Below, piece by piece: positions 44,882 to 53,692 of a DNA stretch of 53,692 bases. This DNA comes from an uncultured bacterium. Lineage in GTDB: Bacteria; Pseudomonadota; Gammaproteobacteria; Burkholderiales; Burkholderiaceae_E. A program made the translations under genes and the position numbers. Position 1 is the first letter of the stretch. Every line of letters begins with the position of its first letter. Under the pieces are notes generated by a model. It was not told the origin of the DNA, did not search any database, and saw only the letters and a program-made list of their open reading frames with translations. The stretch spans positions 1 through 53,692 of the forward strand of contig CAIVPX010000001.1 of the NCBI GenBank assembly GCA_903907905.1, given 5' to 3'.

Positions 44882-45496
44882 ATGATCACAGCCGAACTCA
44901 GCGCCGAATCCCGATCTGTCTGCACCACTTCGGAGGCCGCGCGACTCCTAGGCGTCTCCAATACGACCATTCAGATCATGGTCGAGCGAGGGGAACTCAA
45001 AGCCTGGCGTACACGGGGCGGACATCGTCGGATCAGTCTCGATTCGGTTCAATCGGTCCAGCGACAGCGCGGAGTCATCAACGGGCGCCACGCTGGTGAG
45101 GCCGATGTGCTGACCGTGCTTGTGGTCGATTCCGACCCCGATATGTGTGACCAATACGTCAGTACGATGGCGCAATGGGGGCGGTCGTTACATGTGCTGA
45201 CAGCCGCCGACGGGCTGGAAGCCCTGCTGTTGATCGAGCGCCGTCGCCCTGAGATTTTGATTACCGAACTGAGCATGCCGAATATGGACGGTTTCGAATT
45301 TCTGAGAAAGCTCCGAACCCATCACGAATTCGACAGCACCCAGATCATCGTCGTCACCGCCCTCGCAGATGATGAAATCGCGCGTCACGGCACGATTCCG
45401 GTGGGCGTGGCGGTCTACAAGAAACCGGCGCCCTTCGAGAAAATTCAGGGCTTCATCGAGGCCCACATGCTGCGCCGGGAGCTCAACCGGGTATGA
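44882..45496 (+). CDS. Excisionase/MerR-type HTH fused to a receiver-like domain
   Basis: The protein has 204 residues from ATG 44882, with AAGGA upstream. Residues about 14-62 are an excisionase or BldC-like winged HTH (TTSEAARLLGVSNTTIQIMV, TRGGHRRISLDSV). Residues about 75-200 form a receiver fold: LTVLVVDSDPDM holds the acidic pair, IIVVTALAD the Thr, YKKP the Lys. The strand that normally carries the phospho-Asp reads EILITELSMPNMDGFEF, so Asp is replaced by Glu129. It may act as a constitutively on pseudo-receiver or sense something else. It lies divergent from fliS and could regulate motility, which is inference. Confidence 0.88.
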   Translation: MITAELSAESRSVCTTSEAARLLGVSNTTIQIMVERGELKAWRTRGGHRRISLDSVQSVQRQRGVINGRHAGEADVLTVLVVDSDPDMCDQYVSTMAQWGRSLHVLTAADGLEALLLIERRRPEILITELSMPNMDGFEFLRKLRTHHEFDSTQIIVVTALADDEIARHGTIPVGVAVYKKPAPFEKIQGFIEAHMLRRELNRV

Positions 45497-45520
45497 AGTG
45501 ACGGGGGCGCCGGCGGAAAG

Positions 45521-48223
45521 TCAGTTTAGCCAGGGAGGCGGGGCGTCAGAACGGATGCCGTATTGATCCCGGGCCGCGGCCAGCGTCTCTCGCCCAAGCT
45601 GCCCCTCGCGATGCAGCGATTGCAGGGCGGCGAGAGCGATTTCCCGACGGTCGATCTCAAAGAAGGCTCGAAGCTGCTGGCGCGTGTCGCTGCGCCCGAA
45701 CCCGTCGGTTCCGAGAGTGGTATACGGGCCGTGAAGGTACTCGGCGATTTGCTGGGGCCAGGCGCGAACGTGATCGGTCGCGGCAATGATCGGTGCACGG
45801 CCGGGCAGCAGTCGCGATAGCGTGGTGTCATTGCTGCGGGCGGTATCGGCGGCTCGCCGGTCGAGGCGGTCTGCCTCTCTCGACTCGCGCGCAAGCCGGC
45901 TGAAGCTCGTAACCGAAAAGACCTCGCTTGCGATGCCCCAGTCGCGCGCGAGCATTTCCCCAGCGGCGATCACCTCGCGCAGGATGGTGCCCGAGCCCAG
46001 CAGCCTGACCTTGGGGGAGTCGCTCGAGGCGCCCGGGTTGACGGCAAAGCGATACATGCCGCGCAGAAGGTCGGATTGGACGCCCTCGGGCAAGGAGGGC
46101 ATGGCGTAACTCTCGTTCATGAGCGTGACGTAGTGAAATTCGTCGTGCTGGTCAACCAGCATTCGCTGCATGGCGTGATGCAGGATAACGGCAAGTTCGC
46201 CCGCAAATGCCGGGTCCCAGGCATGGCAGTTGGGCACCATGGCAGCCATGACCAGACTGGATCCGTCCTGATGCTGGAGGCCCTCGCCGCCTAGCGTGGT
46301 TCGCCCTGCGGTGGCGCCAAACAAGAAGCCCCGTGCGCGCTGGTCGGCTCCTGCCCAGATGAGGTCGCCCACGCGCTGAAACCCGAACATGGAGTAGTAG
46401 ATGTAGATGGGCAGCATCGGCAGACAGTGAACGCTGTAGGCCGTGGCTGCGGCAATCCAGGACGACATGGCACCGGCTTCAGTGATGCCCTCTTCGAGCA
46501 ACTGTCCGTCACGGGCTTCGCGGTACGCCAGCATGGAGCCCGAGTCTTCGGGCTCATAGCGCTGGCCTTCGGGGGAGTAGATGCCGATCTGTCTGAAGAG
46601 ACTTGCCATGCCGAAAGTACGGGCTTCGTCGGCCACGATCGGCACCACGCGCGGACCAAGCACCGGATCTTTCAGCAGACCCGACATCATGCGAACGGCC
46701 GCCATGGTGGTGGACATGTCCTTGCCAGCGGCGTGAAGAGCAAACGCCCCCCAGGCCTCGATGTCGGGCACAGGCAGGATTGGCGCGACGCTTCGGCGCG
46801 AAGGCAGCGCTGCGCCGAGGGTTTGACGGCGAGCGCGCAGATAGCGCATTTCGGCCGAGTCATCATCGGGTTTGTAGAAGCGCAGGGCTGCAACGTCGGC
46901 ATCGGTGAGTGGAAGCTGGAAGCGGTCTCTGAAGGCCTTGAGCGCCTCGAGGTCGAGCTTTTTGGCTTGATGCGCGGTCATGCGGGACTCGCCTGCGCCC
47001 CCCATCCCATAGCCCTTCTTCGTCTTGGCCAAAATGACGGTGGGGCGGCCGGTGTGCTTTCGTGCAGCGGAAAACGCCGCATACAGCTTGCGAAAATCGT
47101 GGCCGCCGCGCTTGAGCGAATCGATTTCTGCGGCACTCATGTGCGCCACGAGCGACTGGACGGCGGGGTTCTGTCGGAAGAAGTGTTCGATGTTGTAGGC
47201 GCCGTCTTTCGCGCCAAGGGTCTGGTACTGCCCGTCGACCGTATTGGCCAGTGCATGGAGCAGCACGTGATCGGTGTCGCGCGCAAAGAGGGCGTCCCAG
47301 TCCGAGCCCCAGAGCACCTTGATGACGTTCCAGCCTGCGCCGGTGAACAGTGACTCGAGCTCCTGGATGATTTGTCCGTTGCCGCGCACCGGGCCGTCGA
47401 GTCGCTGCAAATTGCAGTTGATGATGAAGGTCAGGTTGTCGAGCTTTTCGCGCGAAGCGAGTGTGAGTCCTGCGATGGATTCCGGCTCGTCCATTTCGCC
47501 ATCGCCGAACACGCCCCACACGTGCCGGTCGGTGGCCGAGACCAGCTTGCGGTGCTCGAGGTAGCGCAGAAAGCGCGCCTGGTAAATGGCATTGAGCGGG
47601 CCCAGGCCCATGGAGCCGGTGGGAAACTGCCAGAAATCGGGCATGAGCCAGGGGTGCGGGTAGGAGCTCAGCCCCCGGCCTCCCAGTTCCTGGCGGTAGT
47701 TGGCCAACTGCTCTTCGTCCAGCCTGCCCTCGAGCCAGGCGCGCGCGTAGACACCCGGCGCAGAGTGGGGCTGAAGAAACACCAGATCGCCCGGTCGATC
47801 GGGGCTGTCGCCGTGAAAGAAGTGGTTGAACCCTGTCTCGAAAATTTCGGCAGCAGAGGCGTAGCTTGCGATGTGGCCGCCGAGTTCACCGTGGGCCTGA
47901 TTGGCCCGTACCACCATTGCCAGCGCGTTCCAGCGAATGATGGCGGTGAGCCGCTCCTCGATTGCGATATCGCCGGGGTAGGGCGGTTGCTGGTCGAGTC
48001 CGATCGTGTTGCGATAGGCGGAAAAGGGCTGAGCGTGCGGCACGATGCCTAATTCTTGTGCCCGCTCTTCGAGTCGCTCGAGCAGGTAGAGCCCCCGCTC
48101 GGCGCCCGACTCGCGCACCGAGGCGTCCATTGCATCGAGCCACTCCCGGGTTTCGGCGGGATCCTGGTCGACCGCTTCTGCAAGGGTTCGAGCAAGGGTG
48201 TCGTCGGATTCTTTGCCGCTCAT
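45521..48223 (-). CDS. aceE: Pyruvate dehydrogenase E1 component, homodimeric type
   Basis: This is the thiamine-diphosphate E1 subunit of the pyruvate dehydrogenase complex, 900 residues as expected. I chose ATG 48223, with AAGGAGA upstream; an open extension to 48445 runs into the divergent regulator and has no support. The ThDP site is GDGEMDEPESIAGL through FIINCN. Other signatures are YPHPWLMPDFWQFPTGSMGL, KTKKGYGMGGAGE, MLPIYIYYSMFGFQRVGDL and TAGRTTLGGEGLQHQDG. Genes for E2 and E3 would lie upstream or elsewhere on the chromosome; none follows here. It is convergent with the HTH-receiver gene, 24 bp apart. Confidence 0.97.
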   Translation of the reverse strand: MSGKESDDTLARTLAEAVDQDPAETREWLDAMDASVRESGAERGLYLLERLEERAQELGIVPHAQPFSAYRNTIGLDQQPPYPGDIAIEERLTAIIRWNALAMVVRANQAHGELGGHIASYASAAEIFETGFNHFFHGDSPDRPGDLVFLQPHSAPGVYARAWLEGRLDEEQLANYRQELGGRGLSSYPHPWLMPDFWQFPTGSMGLGPLNAIYQARFLRYLEHRKLVSATDRHVWGVFGDGEMDEPESIAGLTLASREKLDNLTFIINCNLQRLDGPVRGNGQIIQELESLFTGAGWNVIKVLWGSDWDALFARDTDHVLLHALANTVDGQYQTLGAKDGAYNIEHFFRQNPAVQSLVAHMSAAEIDSLKRGGHDFRKLYAAFSAARKHTGRPTVILAKTKKGYGMGGAGESRMTAHQAKKLDLEALKAFRDRFQLPLTDADVAALRFYKPDDDSAEMRYLRARRQTLGAALPSRRSVAPILPVPDIEAWGAFALHAAGKDMSTTMAAVRMMSGLLKDPVLGPRVVPIVADEARTFGMASLFRQIGIYSPEGQRYEPEDSGSMLAYREARDGQLLEEGITEAGAMSSWIAAATAYSVHCLPMLPIYIYYSMFGFQRVGDLIWAGADQRARGFLFGATAGRTTLGGEGLQHQDGSSLVMAAMVPNCHAWDPAFAGELAVILHHAMQRMLVDQHDEFHYVTLMNESYAMPSLPEGVQSDLLRGMYRFAVNPGASSDSPKVRLLGSGTILREVIAAGEMLARDWGIASEVFSVTSFSRLARESREADRLDRRAADTARSNDTTLSRLLPGRAPIIAATDHVRAWPQQIAEYLHGPYTTLGTDGFGRSDTRQQLRAFFEIDRREIALAALQSLHREGQLGRETLAAARDQYGIRSDAPPPWLN

Positions 48224-48346
48224 ATTGATGTCTCCTTCGGTGCCGGCACTATAGGGGCGATCGTGCCGCATGAGACGCTGAAGGCGGGGATATCTTCCTG
48301 CCAAAACCGCATAAAATACTTCGTGAGTCCATAAAAGAGAAATAAA
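48224..48346. promoter_or_regulatory. Divergent aceE/lrp promoter region
   Basis: This 123-bp region holds both start signals: the aceE ribosome site at its left end and an A-rich leader ending AAAAGAGAAATAAA before the regulator. The stretch 48296-48346 is clearly AT-rich, fitting Lrp/AsnC-type binding. I cannot fix exact -35/-10 boxes. Confidence 0.45.
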
Positions 48347-48817
48347 ATGCTGTCTTACCCGCTCGATGCCATCGATGTCCGAATTCTTGAGGAGTTGCAG
48401 CGCAACGCCAAGCTGACCAACGTCGAGTTGGCTGCGCGGGTGCACTTGTCACCCTCGCCTTGTCTTGCGCGGGTTCGGGCGCTTGAGCGGGCCGGAGTGA
48501 TCAGCCGCTACGTCACACTGCTCGATGCGCTCAAGCTCGGTCAGGCGGTGAGCGTGTTCATTCAGGTCAGGCTCGAGCAGCAGGTAGAGCGGGCGCTCAA
48601 GACCTTCGAGGCGGCAATTGCAGCCTGGCCCGAGGTGATGGAGTGTTACCTGATGACGGGCGATGCCGACTATTTGCTGCGGGTGGTGGTGGCCGATATC
48701 CCTGCCTTCGAGCGCTTCATTCTTGAGCGCCTGTCCAAGATTCGCGGGGTGGCCAACATCCGCTCAAGCTTTGCGCTCAAGCAGGTGAAGTACGAGACGG
48801 CTCTGCCCCTGGGTTGA
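48347..48817 (+). CDS. Lrp/AsnC family transcriptional regulator
   Basis: The protein has 156 residues. The N-terminal winged HTH reads [20 protein letters not shown] and [20 protein letters not shown]. The C-terminal RAM (ligand-binding) domain includes [30 protein letters not shown] and [19 protein letters not shown]. It is divergent from aceE with a shared control region, so it probably controls aceE and itself (inference). Its 3' end overlaps the Sir2 gene on the other strand by 41 bp. Confidence 0.94.
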   Translation: MLSYPLDAIDVRILEELQRNAKLTNVELAARVHLSPSPCLARVRALERAGVISRYVTLLDALKLGQAVSVFIQVRLEQQVERALKTFEAAIAAWPEVMECYLMTGDADYLLRVVVADIPAFERFILERLSKIRGVANIRSSFALKQVKYETALPLG

Positions 48818-49670
48818 GCGAGGGGTCGGCAATGGCCAATGCGGCCAGAGCATCTGACAGAGCGCTCGCGCAAGGGCGTTCGACCTTGAAGCGGAGCAGG
48901 TCATCAGCGCGGGTGCGACCCATGTTGATGGCAGCAATTGGAAGTCCCAACTCTGCGGCCGTTCGGGCATAGCGAAAGCCCGAGTACACCATGAGCGAGG
49001 AGCCCACGACCAGCATGGCGTCCGAGGTCTGCAGTCGCCGCATTGAGGCGTCGACGCGCTCCCGGGGTACTGATTCACCGAAAAACACCACGTCGGGCTT
49101 GAGCATGCCGCCGCAGCGGTGGCAGTCGGGCACGGCAAACAGGTCGAATTGCCCGCTCTCAAGGTCGGCGTCGCCGTCGGGTGCCACCGCCGCTGCGTGA
49201 GCGAGCCATTGTGGGTTGGCGGACTCGAGCGTCTGCTGGTGGCGGCTTCGCATCAGCCGCATGCCGCATCCGAGGCAGATCACCGTGTCGAGTCGGCCGT
49301 GAAGGTCAATGACGTCACGGTGACCCGCGTCCTGATGGAGTCGGTCAACATTCTGGGTGACCAGTCCCGAGAGCTTGCCCGACCGCTCCAGTACGGCGAG
49401 CGCGCGGTGAGCGCCGTTGGGGATCGCCACGCCAAAGCTTCGCCAGCCGACCATCGATCGTGCCCAGTAGCGCTTGCGCATGTGCGGGTCGCCGCTGAAG
49501 GCCTGCCAGGTGACGGGTTGCTTGCGTGCCCACTCGCCAGAAGGGTCGCGGTAAGCGGGGATGCCCGATTCGGTGCTGCATCCCGCGCCGGTGAGCACGA
49601 AGATGCGCTGGTGCCGGTGCAGAAAGTCGGTGAGCGGAGTATGCGCTGCGTCGGGGGGCATGGGGCGCAT
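48777..49670 (-). CDS. Sir2-family NAD-dependent protein deacylase
   Basis: The protein has 297 residues from ATG 49670. It removes acyl groups from lysines using NAD+. The NAD site reads [20 protein letters not shown], with [12 protein letters not shown] and the catalytic His in DLHGRLD. Four zinc Cys appear as CLGC and [16 protein letters not shown] and [13 protein letters not shown] complete the pattern. It looks like the class II-type sirtuins of beta- and gammaproteobacteria. GTG 49721 with an AGGA site is an alternative start. It overlaps the end of the convergent Lrp gene. Confidence 0.9.
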   Translation of the reverse strand: MRPMPPDAAHTPLTDFLHRHQRIFVLTGAGCSTESGIPAYRDPSGEWARKQPVTWQAFSGDPHMRKRYWARSMVGWRSFGVAIPNGAHRALAVLERSGKLSGLVTQNVDRLHQDAGHRDVIDLHGRLDTVICLGCGMRLMRSRHQQTLESANPQWLAHAAAVAPDGDADLESGQFDLFAVPDCHRCGGMLKPDVVFFGESVPRERVDASMRRLQTSDAMLVVGSSLMVYSGFRYARTAAELGLPIAAINMGRTRADDLLRFKVERPCASALSDALAALAIADPSLNPGAEPSRTSPA

Positions 49671-49759
49671 TGTCTCGCCCGGCCACGCACCCGAGCAAGC
49701 GCTTCGCATTGGAATGATCACGCCCGTCCTACCGGCTCACTGGTAAACTTCATGGCTAC

Positions 49760-49849
49760 GGAGAGTTGGCAGAGCGGTTTAATGCACCGGTCTTGAAAAC
49801 CGGCGACGTCGCAAGGCGTCCGTGAGTTCGAATCTCACACTCTCCGCCA
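49760..49849 (+). tRNA. tRNA-Ser (anticodon UGA)
   Basis: The 90-nt cloverleaf begins GGAGAGTTGGCAGAGCGG and ends in the matching acceptor strand ACTCTCC, a G discriminator and an encoded CCA. The anticodon arm CCGGT-CTTGAAA-ACCGG places TGA centrally. The long variable arm CGACGTCGCAAGGCGTC and the T-arm GTGAGTTCGAATCTCAC are typical of tRNA-Ser. No integrase or att-like duplicate is seen next to it. Confidence 0.97.
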
Positions 49850-49964
49850 TGTTCGAGATCGGGCCATCCGGTTCAGCCGCCCGCAGTCTTCGATACGTTG
49901 GGTTGACCGGTTCTCGCAACGGGGGATATTGTGCGCCTCCTACCTCGCCGCCTGGATACCCTCG

Positions 49965-51035
49965 ATGCCTCTGCCACGGTCAGCGCCGCTCCTCCTAATC
50001 GGGAGTGTGCCCCTTGAATCCGCTGAGGCGGTCTTCAACCAGTTTGGTACGCCGCTGGGGCGGTATCTGGCATCGATGCCCGACGGTGAAGTGGGGATCC
50101 GGCGCCACTGGATCAGTCGCCTGCACTATCAGGTGCTCGCCATTCACCCGGACATCGAAGTGCTTCGGCGACCGCGCCTCGACGATGGCGTGGAGCGCCT
50201 GTCGCCGCGCGATGCCTCGGACGCCTGGCACTTTCGGGTTCGGCCCGGCGTGACACGAATTCGCTTTGACCAGCCGGGGTGGCGACTGGGTTACGCACGC
50301 GAGGCGATCAGCAGCTACTTCATGTTCCGGACCCTGCGCGAGCAGGGTCGGCTTGCTCCCGATCTGCGTTTTCAGGTCTGCCTGGCCTCGTCTGTCAGCG
50401 CAATGGCGCCGCGCATTTTTGCGACGTTGGCCGACATGGAAATTGTGCGTGAGGGCTACGAGGAGGCCTTGCGTACTGAGGTTCTGAACATCGTCGAGCA
50501 AATTCCGGCGAAGGATCTTGCAATCCAGTGGGACTGCGCTACCGAAACTCAGGATGCTTACGGTGCTGCGCCTCCTTTGCCGCCCGAAGGTGGCATCGAG
50601 CGCAGCCTCGGGCAGTTCGCGCGGCTGTGCCCGATCATTCCGCCCGAGGTGTCGATCGGCGTTCATTTGTGCTACGGCACGCTGGGCGGATGGCCGCGTT
50701 TTGCGCCAAGCGACTTGAGCCTGACCATCGAGTTGGCCAACCGCATGATCGAGTCGGCCGGGCGCCCCATGACCTGGATGCACATTCCGATTCTTGACCG
50801 GACCGATGATGCGTTTTTCGCGCCGCTCGCCGGCCTGCGGCCGCAGGGTGCGCGGATTTATCTTGGCGTGGTCCACAACATGGAGCGCTACCGCCAGCGT
50901 GTGGCCCTGGCGCGGAAATATTTTCCGGATTTCGGCGTGGCGGCCTTCTGCGGTTTCGGGCGCATGTCGCCTGGTGATTTGCCGCAGGTGCTCAAGGATC
51001 ATCTGAGCGCGGTCGAGTTGCTGGCGGCTGCCTGA
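49965..51035 (+). CDS. MetE/UROD-like TIM-barrel protein, function unknown
   Basis: The protein has 356 residues from ATG 49965. A TTG 36 bases upstream lies behind GGGGGA and would extend it by 12 residues. LLLIGSVPLESAEAVFNQFG near the start, LASMPDGEVGIRRHWI, LAIQWDCATETQ, IPPEVSIGVHLCYGTLGG and a late FCGFGRMSPGDLP resemble the cobalamin-independent methionine synthase / uroporphyrinogen decarboxylase barrel superfamily, as found in catabolic clusters. The His-Cys pair in GVHLCYG could be zinc-binding. I cannot assign a reaction. The two Bug receptors and the cupin downstream suggest catabolism of an organic acid or aromatic compound. Confidence 0.7.
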   Translation: MPLPRSAPLLLIGSVPLESAEAVFNQFGTPLGRYLASMPDGEVGIRRHWISRLHYQVLAIHPDIEVLRRPRLDDGVERLSPRDASDAWHFRVRPGVTRIRFDQPGWRLGYAREAISSYFMFRTLREQGRLAPDLRFQVCLASSVSAMAPRIFATLADMEIVREGYEEALRTEVLNIVEQIPAKDLAIQWDCATETQDAYGAAPPLPPEGGIERSLGQFARLCPIIPPEVSIGVHLCYGTLGGWPRFAPSDLSLTIELANRMIESAGRPMTWMHIPILDRTDDAFFAPLAGLRPQGARIYLGVVHNMERYRQRVALARKYFPDFGVAAFCGFGRMSPGDLPQVLKDHLSAVELLAAA

Positions 51036-51105
51036 GCATCAGGCTCGAGCGCGACTGCTTGGTCAGTCAGCGTTGGTTGATCGATAAAGATTGCTGGAGA
51101 CGAGC

Positions 51106-52074
51106 ATGCTGAAAGTTGCTGTGGCCCTTCTGTTTTATGCCCTGGCGTCGACATGTGTCCATGCGCAAGGCTATCCGAGCAAGCCCATCCGGTTGATCGT
51201 CCCGTTCTCCACAGGTGGACCGAACGATATCCTCGCGCGCCAGGTTGGGGAGGGCATGTCCCCGCTGCTGGGGCAACCCATCATCGTGGAAAACCGAGCG
51301 GGTGCTGGAGGGGCTGTGGGGCTGGATCTTGCAGCGAAGGCCGCGCCTGATGGGCACACGATGGCAATCGTCTCGCTGGCCACCTACGTGCTGCTGCCGA
51401 TCACCACGAATGAGAAGTTGCCCTATGACACCGAGCGGGATCTGACACCCATCGGAATGATTGCGAAGGTGCCCAACATCCTCGCAGTGACCCCAGGCAT
51501 AGGCACGACAGACCTCGCGTCCACCATTGCCTACATCAAGGCAAGGCCAGGGAAGGTGTTTTACGCCTCGCCGGGTATCGGGACGTCGGCGCATATTGCG
51601 GGTGAATACTTTCAGCGGCGTTTCGGAGTGAAGATGGAGCATGTCATCTACAAGGGTAGCCAACCCGCGCTCATTGATCTGGTGGGCGGGCATGTGCAAC
51701 TGATGTTTGCTCTGCCAGTGGATACGGTGGGCCTTGCGCGGGACGGTCGTATCAAACTGATCGCGACGGCGGACTCGCGGCGGTCCTCAGTGTTCCCGGA
51801 CGTACCAACGTTTCAGGAAGCGGGCGTGACCGATTTCGAGGCTACCTCATGGTTCGGTCTGGTCATGCCGTCAGGCGCGCCGCGGGCGGCGATGGTCAAG
51901 CTGAACGAGGCGTTAATTGCTGCAACCAGCACGGCGGAGTTTCGCGCCAAGCTTGCCGCTCAGGGGACCGAGCCGGCCGGCGGTAACCTCGCAGAGGTGG
52001 GGCGCTTCATTCAGTCGGAGAAGCTCAAGTGGGAGCCGATCGTGCGCAGTTCTGGCGCGAAAGCCGCTCAGTAA
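51106..52074 (+). CDS. Bug/TctC-type periplasmic solute receptor
   Basis: The protein has 322 residues from ATG 51106 after GGAGA. A Sec signal peptide spans about residues 1-20 (VALLFYALASTCVHA). The family core begins YPSKPIRLIVPFSTGGPNDI, then GQPIIVENRAGAGG, APDGHTMAIVS and PTFQEAGVTDFEATSWFGLV. These receptors bind carboxylates and often work without a dedicated transporter. None of the TctA/TctB genes lies beside it. The ligand is unknown. Confidence 0.93.
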   Translation: MLKVAVALLFYALASTCVHAQGYPSKPIRLIVPFSTGGPNDILARQVGEGMSPLLGQPIIVENRAGAGGAVGLDLAAKAAPDGHTMAIVSLATYVLLPITTNEKLPYDTERDLTPIGMIAKVPNILAVTPGIGTTDLASTIAYIKARPGKVFYASPGIGTSAHIAGEYFQRRFGVKMEHVIYKGSQPALIDLVGGHVQLMFALPVDTVGLARDGRIKLIATADSRRSSVFPDVPTFQEAGVTDFEATSWFGLVMPSGAPRAAMVKLNEALIAATSTAEFRAKLAAQGTEPAGGNLAEVGRFIQSEKLKWEPIVRSSGAKAAQ

Positions 52075-52147
52075 GTCAAGGGCTTCAAGGGGTGCCCGGG
52101 TGCGGTCACGCCTGAAGCAAGGTCAACCTGCCTGCGAACTCCATGTC

Positions 52148-52537
52148 ATGAGCCAAGTGCCCGCCGACACGCCCCCTTCCTCGGGTCGCGATAGCCGTCC
52201 GATACCGACTGATTGGGGGCACAATTATGTCGATGTCGGCGCCATGGCCTGGCAGCAGTCGCCCACGCCCGGCTCCCGCCAGAAGGTGTTGTACGACGAT
52301 CCGGCATCGGGGCGTCGGACGGTGCTGTTCGATGCTGCACCCGGGGCAACCATCGCGCTGCACGAGCATCCCGATATCGAGCAGACCTTCATTCTCGAAG
52401 GCCGCTTGGTCGATCACATGGGCGAATGCACAGCCGGCAACTTCGTGTGGCGCTCGCCTGGTAGCCGCCATACCGCACACTGCCCCGATGGGGCCCGCTA
52501 CATCGTGTTCTTCATGAAGCCGATCAAGCGGCTCTGA
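52148..52537 (+). CDS. Small cupin-domain protein
   Basis: The protein has 129 residues from ATG 52148; the ribosome site is weak and an in-frame GTG upstream is possible. The cupin core shows GATIALHEHPDIEQTFILEG (metal-binding His-x-His and Glu), then GNFVWRSPGSRHTAHC with the third His. It resembles ChrR-like or dioxygenase-like small cupins. It may be an enzyme for a small carboxylate or aromatic, or a sensor-like protein; context only suggests catabolism. Confidence 0.8.
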   Translation: MSQVPADTPPSSGRDSRPIPTDWGHNYVDVGAMAWQQSPTPGSRQKVLYDDPASGRRTVLFDAAPGATIALHEHPDIEQTFILEGRLVDHMGECTAGNFVWRSPGSRHTAHCPDGARYIVFFMKPIKRL

Positions 52538-52571
52538 TACGTGGCCTGAGTGAGTTGTGGCGGCGCGTGCC

Positions 52572-53618
52572 TCAGTCCGCCTTGATCCCGTTATCCTGGA
52601 TGAGCTTGCGATAGAGCTCGAACTGCGCGCGGGTGGCGGCCCCCAGTTCCTGAGGAGATGAGCCTCGAAGCGTCATGCCGAAGCCTTGCAGCTTGTCGCG
52701 CGTGAAGGGGTCGGCGAGTGCCTTGGTCATTTCGGCGTGCAGGCGGTCCACGATCTCTTTGGGCGTGCCGGCCGGCAGCACCATGGCAAACCAGGAGTCA
52801 AAGAAAAACCCCTTGAGCGCCGACTCATCAAGCGTGGGTACATTGGGGTATTGCGCCAGCCGCTTGCTGCTTGAGACCGCAAGCAGCCTGAGTTTGCCGC
52901 CCTGGATCAGCGAGGTCACCGTGCCCAGTCCCTGCATGCCGGCGTCGACCTCACCCGAAGCGACTGCGACGGCCGCAGGGGTGGCGCCCTTGTACGGAAT
53001 GTGCAGCAGGGAGAGGCCGGCTCGGGTGGCGAGCAGCGCCATGGCGATATGTTGTGGGCTTCCGTTACCGCCCGAACTATAGTTGAGCTTGCCAGGCTGG
53101 GCGCGTGCCGTGGCCAGGAGGTCTTCCACCGAGCGGTAGGGCGAGTCGGGCTTGACGATGAGGCCCCACTCGATGGTTGCCGCAAGCGAGAGCGGTTCGA
53201 AGTCGGTGAGCGGGTTCCAGGGCATTCGGGGGTAGACGTGCGGAATCATGGTCAGCACGCTGTCGTTGAAGCCGCCGAGGGTGTATCCGTCGGGTGCTGC
53301 GCGTGCGACGCGCTCGGCGCCAATCAATCCCGAAGAGCCTGCGATGTTCTCGGCCACAATGGGCTGTCCCAGACCCTCGGCCATTTTTTGGGTCAGCACC
53401 CGCGCGGCGTTATCGACGGCACTACCGGCCGCAAGCGGAATCACCATGCGAATGGGCTTATTGGGGTAAACGCTTTGTGCCTGCAGAGATGGCGTCACCA
53501 GCGGAAAGGCCAGCGCGAGCGCAAGGGCTGTGCATCGTGCCCATAAGCGGGCCGCAACGAGATTGAGTTGCTGGACGGTGCAGGCAGCCAAGGACGTTAC
53601 GAAGGTTTGAGCGCTCAT
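52572..53618 (-). CDS. Bug/TctC-type periplasmic solute receptor, second
   Basis: The protein has 348 residues from ATG 53618 with a GGAG site; GTG 53624 is an alternative. The N-terminus is longer than usual, with the hydrophobic export segment at about 30-48 (CTALALALAFPLVTPSLQA). The core reads YPNKPIRMVIPLAAGSAVDN, GQPIVAENIAGSSGLIGAE, APDGYTLGGFND and NVPTLDESALKGFFFDSWF. It is convergent with the cupin gene. Upstream bases to the window end (53619-53692) hold no gene that I can see. Confidence 0.92.
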   Translation of the reverse strand: MSAQTFVTSLAACTVQQLNLVAARLWARCTALALALAFPLVTPSLQAQSVYPNKPIRMVIPLAAGSAVDNAARVLTQKMAEGLGQPIVAENIAGSSGLIGAERVARAAPDGYTLGGFNDSVLTMIPHVYPRMPWNPLTDFEPLSLAATIEWGLIVKPDSPYRSVEDLLATARAQPGKLNYSSGGNGSPQHIAMALLATRAGLSLLHIPYKGATPAAVAVASGEVDAGMQGLGTVTSLIQGGKLRLLAVSSSKRLAQYPNVPTLDESALKGFFFDSWFAMVLPAGTPKEIVDRLHAEMTKALADPFTRDKLQGFGMTLRGSSPQELGAATRAQFELYRKLIQDNGIKAD

Positions 53619-53692
53619 GATCACTCCGACCGGCTTTGGTCGAGCAGCTTGCCGAGGGGTGCGGGCAAGCCCTGATGGGGCTTGACGGGGGG

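Noticed and set aside
49760-49849. tRNA-Ser as an integration site of a mobile element
   Set aside because: I see no integrase, no duplicated 3' end of the tRNA and no composition change next to it.

Overview
The window looks like a piece of a GC-rich betaproteobacterial chromosome, probably Burkholderiales. Pointers are two Bug/TctC-type solute receptors, a homodimeric pyruvate dehydrogenase E1, a sigma-54/sigma-28 flagellar hierarchy and SPINDLY-type O-GlcNAc transferases beside flagellin. This placement is inferred from gene content; no rRNA or marker phylogeny is available here.

Region 1 (1-24208) is a surface or exported protein locus. Two giant proteins, one cut by the left edge (1-3594) and one of 3914 residues (4206-15950), are built almost wholly from an octapeptide of consensus xAL(S/T)(S/T)xQ(I/V). 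Each ends in the same calcium-loop module. They are followed by a type I secretion ABC transporter (16065-18191) and its HlyD-type adaptor (18188-19522), and then by a third large protein (19535-24208) with about twelve Ig-like repeats and a dockerin-like C-terminus. No TolC gene and no classical RTX nonapeptides are seen. In the 3914-residue protein, acid-marked octads recur with spacings of 7 and 10 octads, which over one long stretch form an exact 17-octad (408-bp) super-repeat. I regard this as the most novel signal in the window. A small gene of 74 codons (3690-3914, minus) hides between the two giants.

Region 2 (24242-31183) is a sugar and glycosylation island. It holds gmd, two DUF5672-type putative glycosyltransferases, another putative glycosyltransferase, a small methyltransferase and a TPR/GT41 (SPINDLY) O-GlcNAc transferase. 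Part of it (about 26.1-28.9 kb) is visibly more AT-rich than the rest.

Region 3 (31184-44659) is a flagellar cluster. Two perfectly spaced sigma-54 promoters precede a small TPR-like gene and flagellin. Next come a TPR-glycosyltransferase and a small Cys-rich protein, then a third sigma-54 promoter in front of an FlrC/FleR-like activator whose gene overlaps fliE and leads into fliFGHIJ. fliS lies convergently and has a very good sigma-28 promoter. Flanking genes suggest that flagellin, or the giant exported proteins, are glycosylated.

Region 4 (44882-53692) is housekeeping and catabolic. It holds an excisionase-type HTH fused to a receiver whose phospho-acceptor is Glu, aceE with a divergent Lrp/AsnC regulator, a Sir2 deacetylase, tRNA-Ser(UGA), a MetE/UROD-like barrel protein, two Bug receptors and a cupin.
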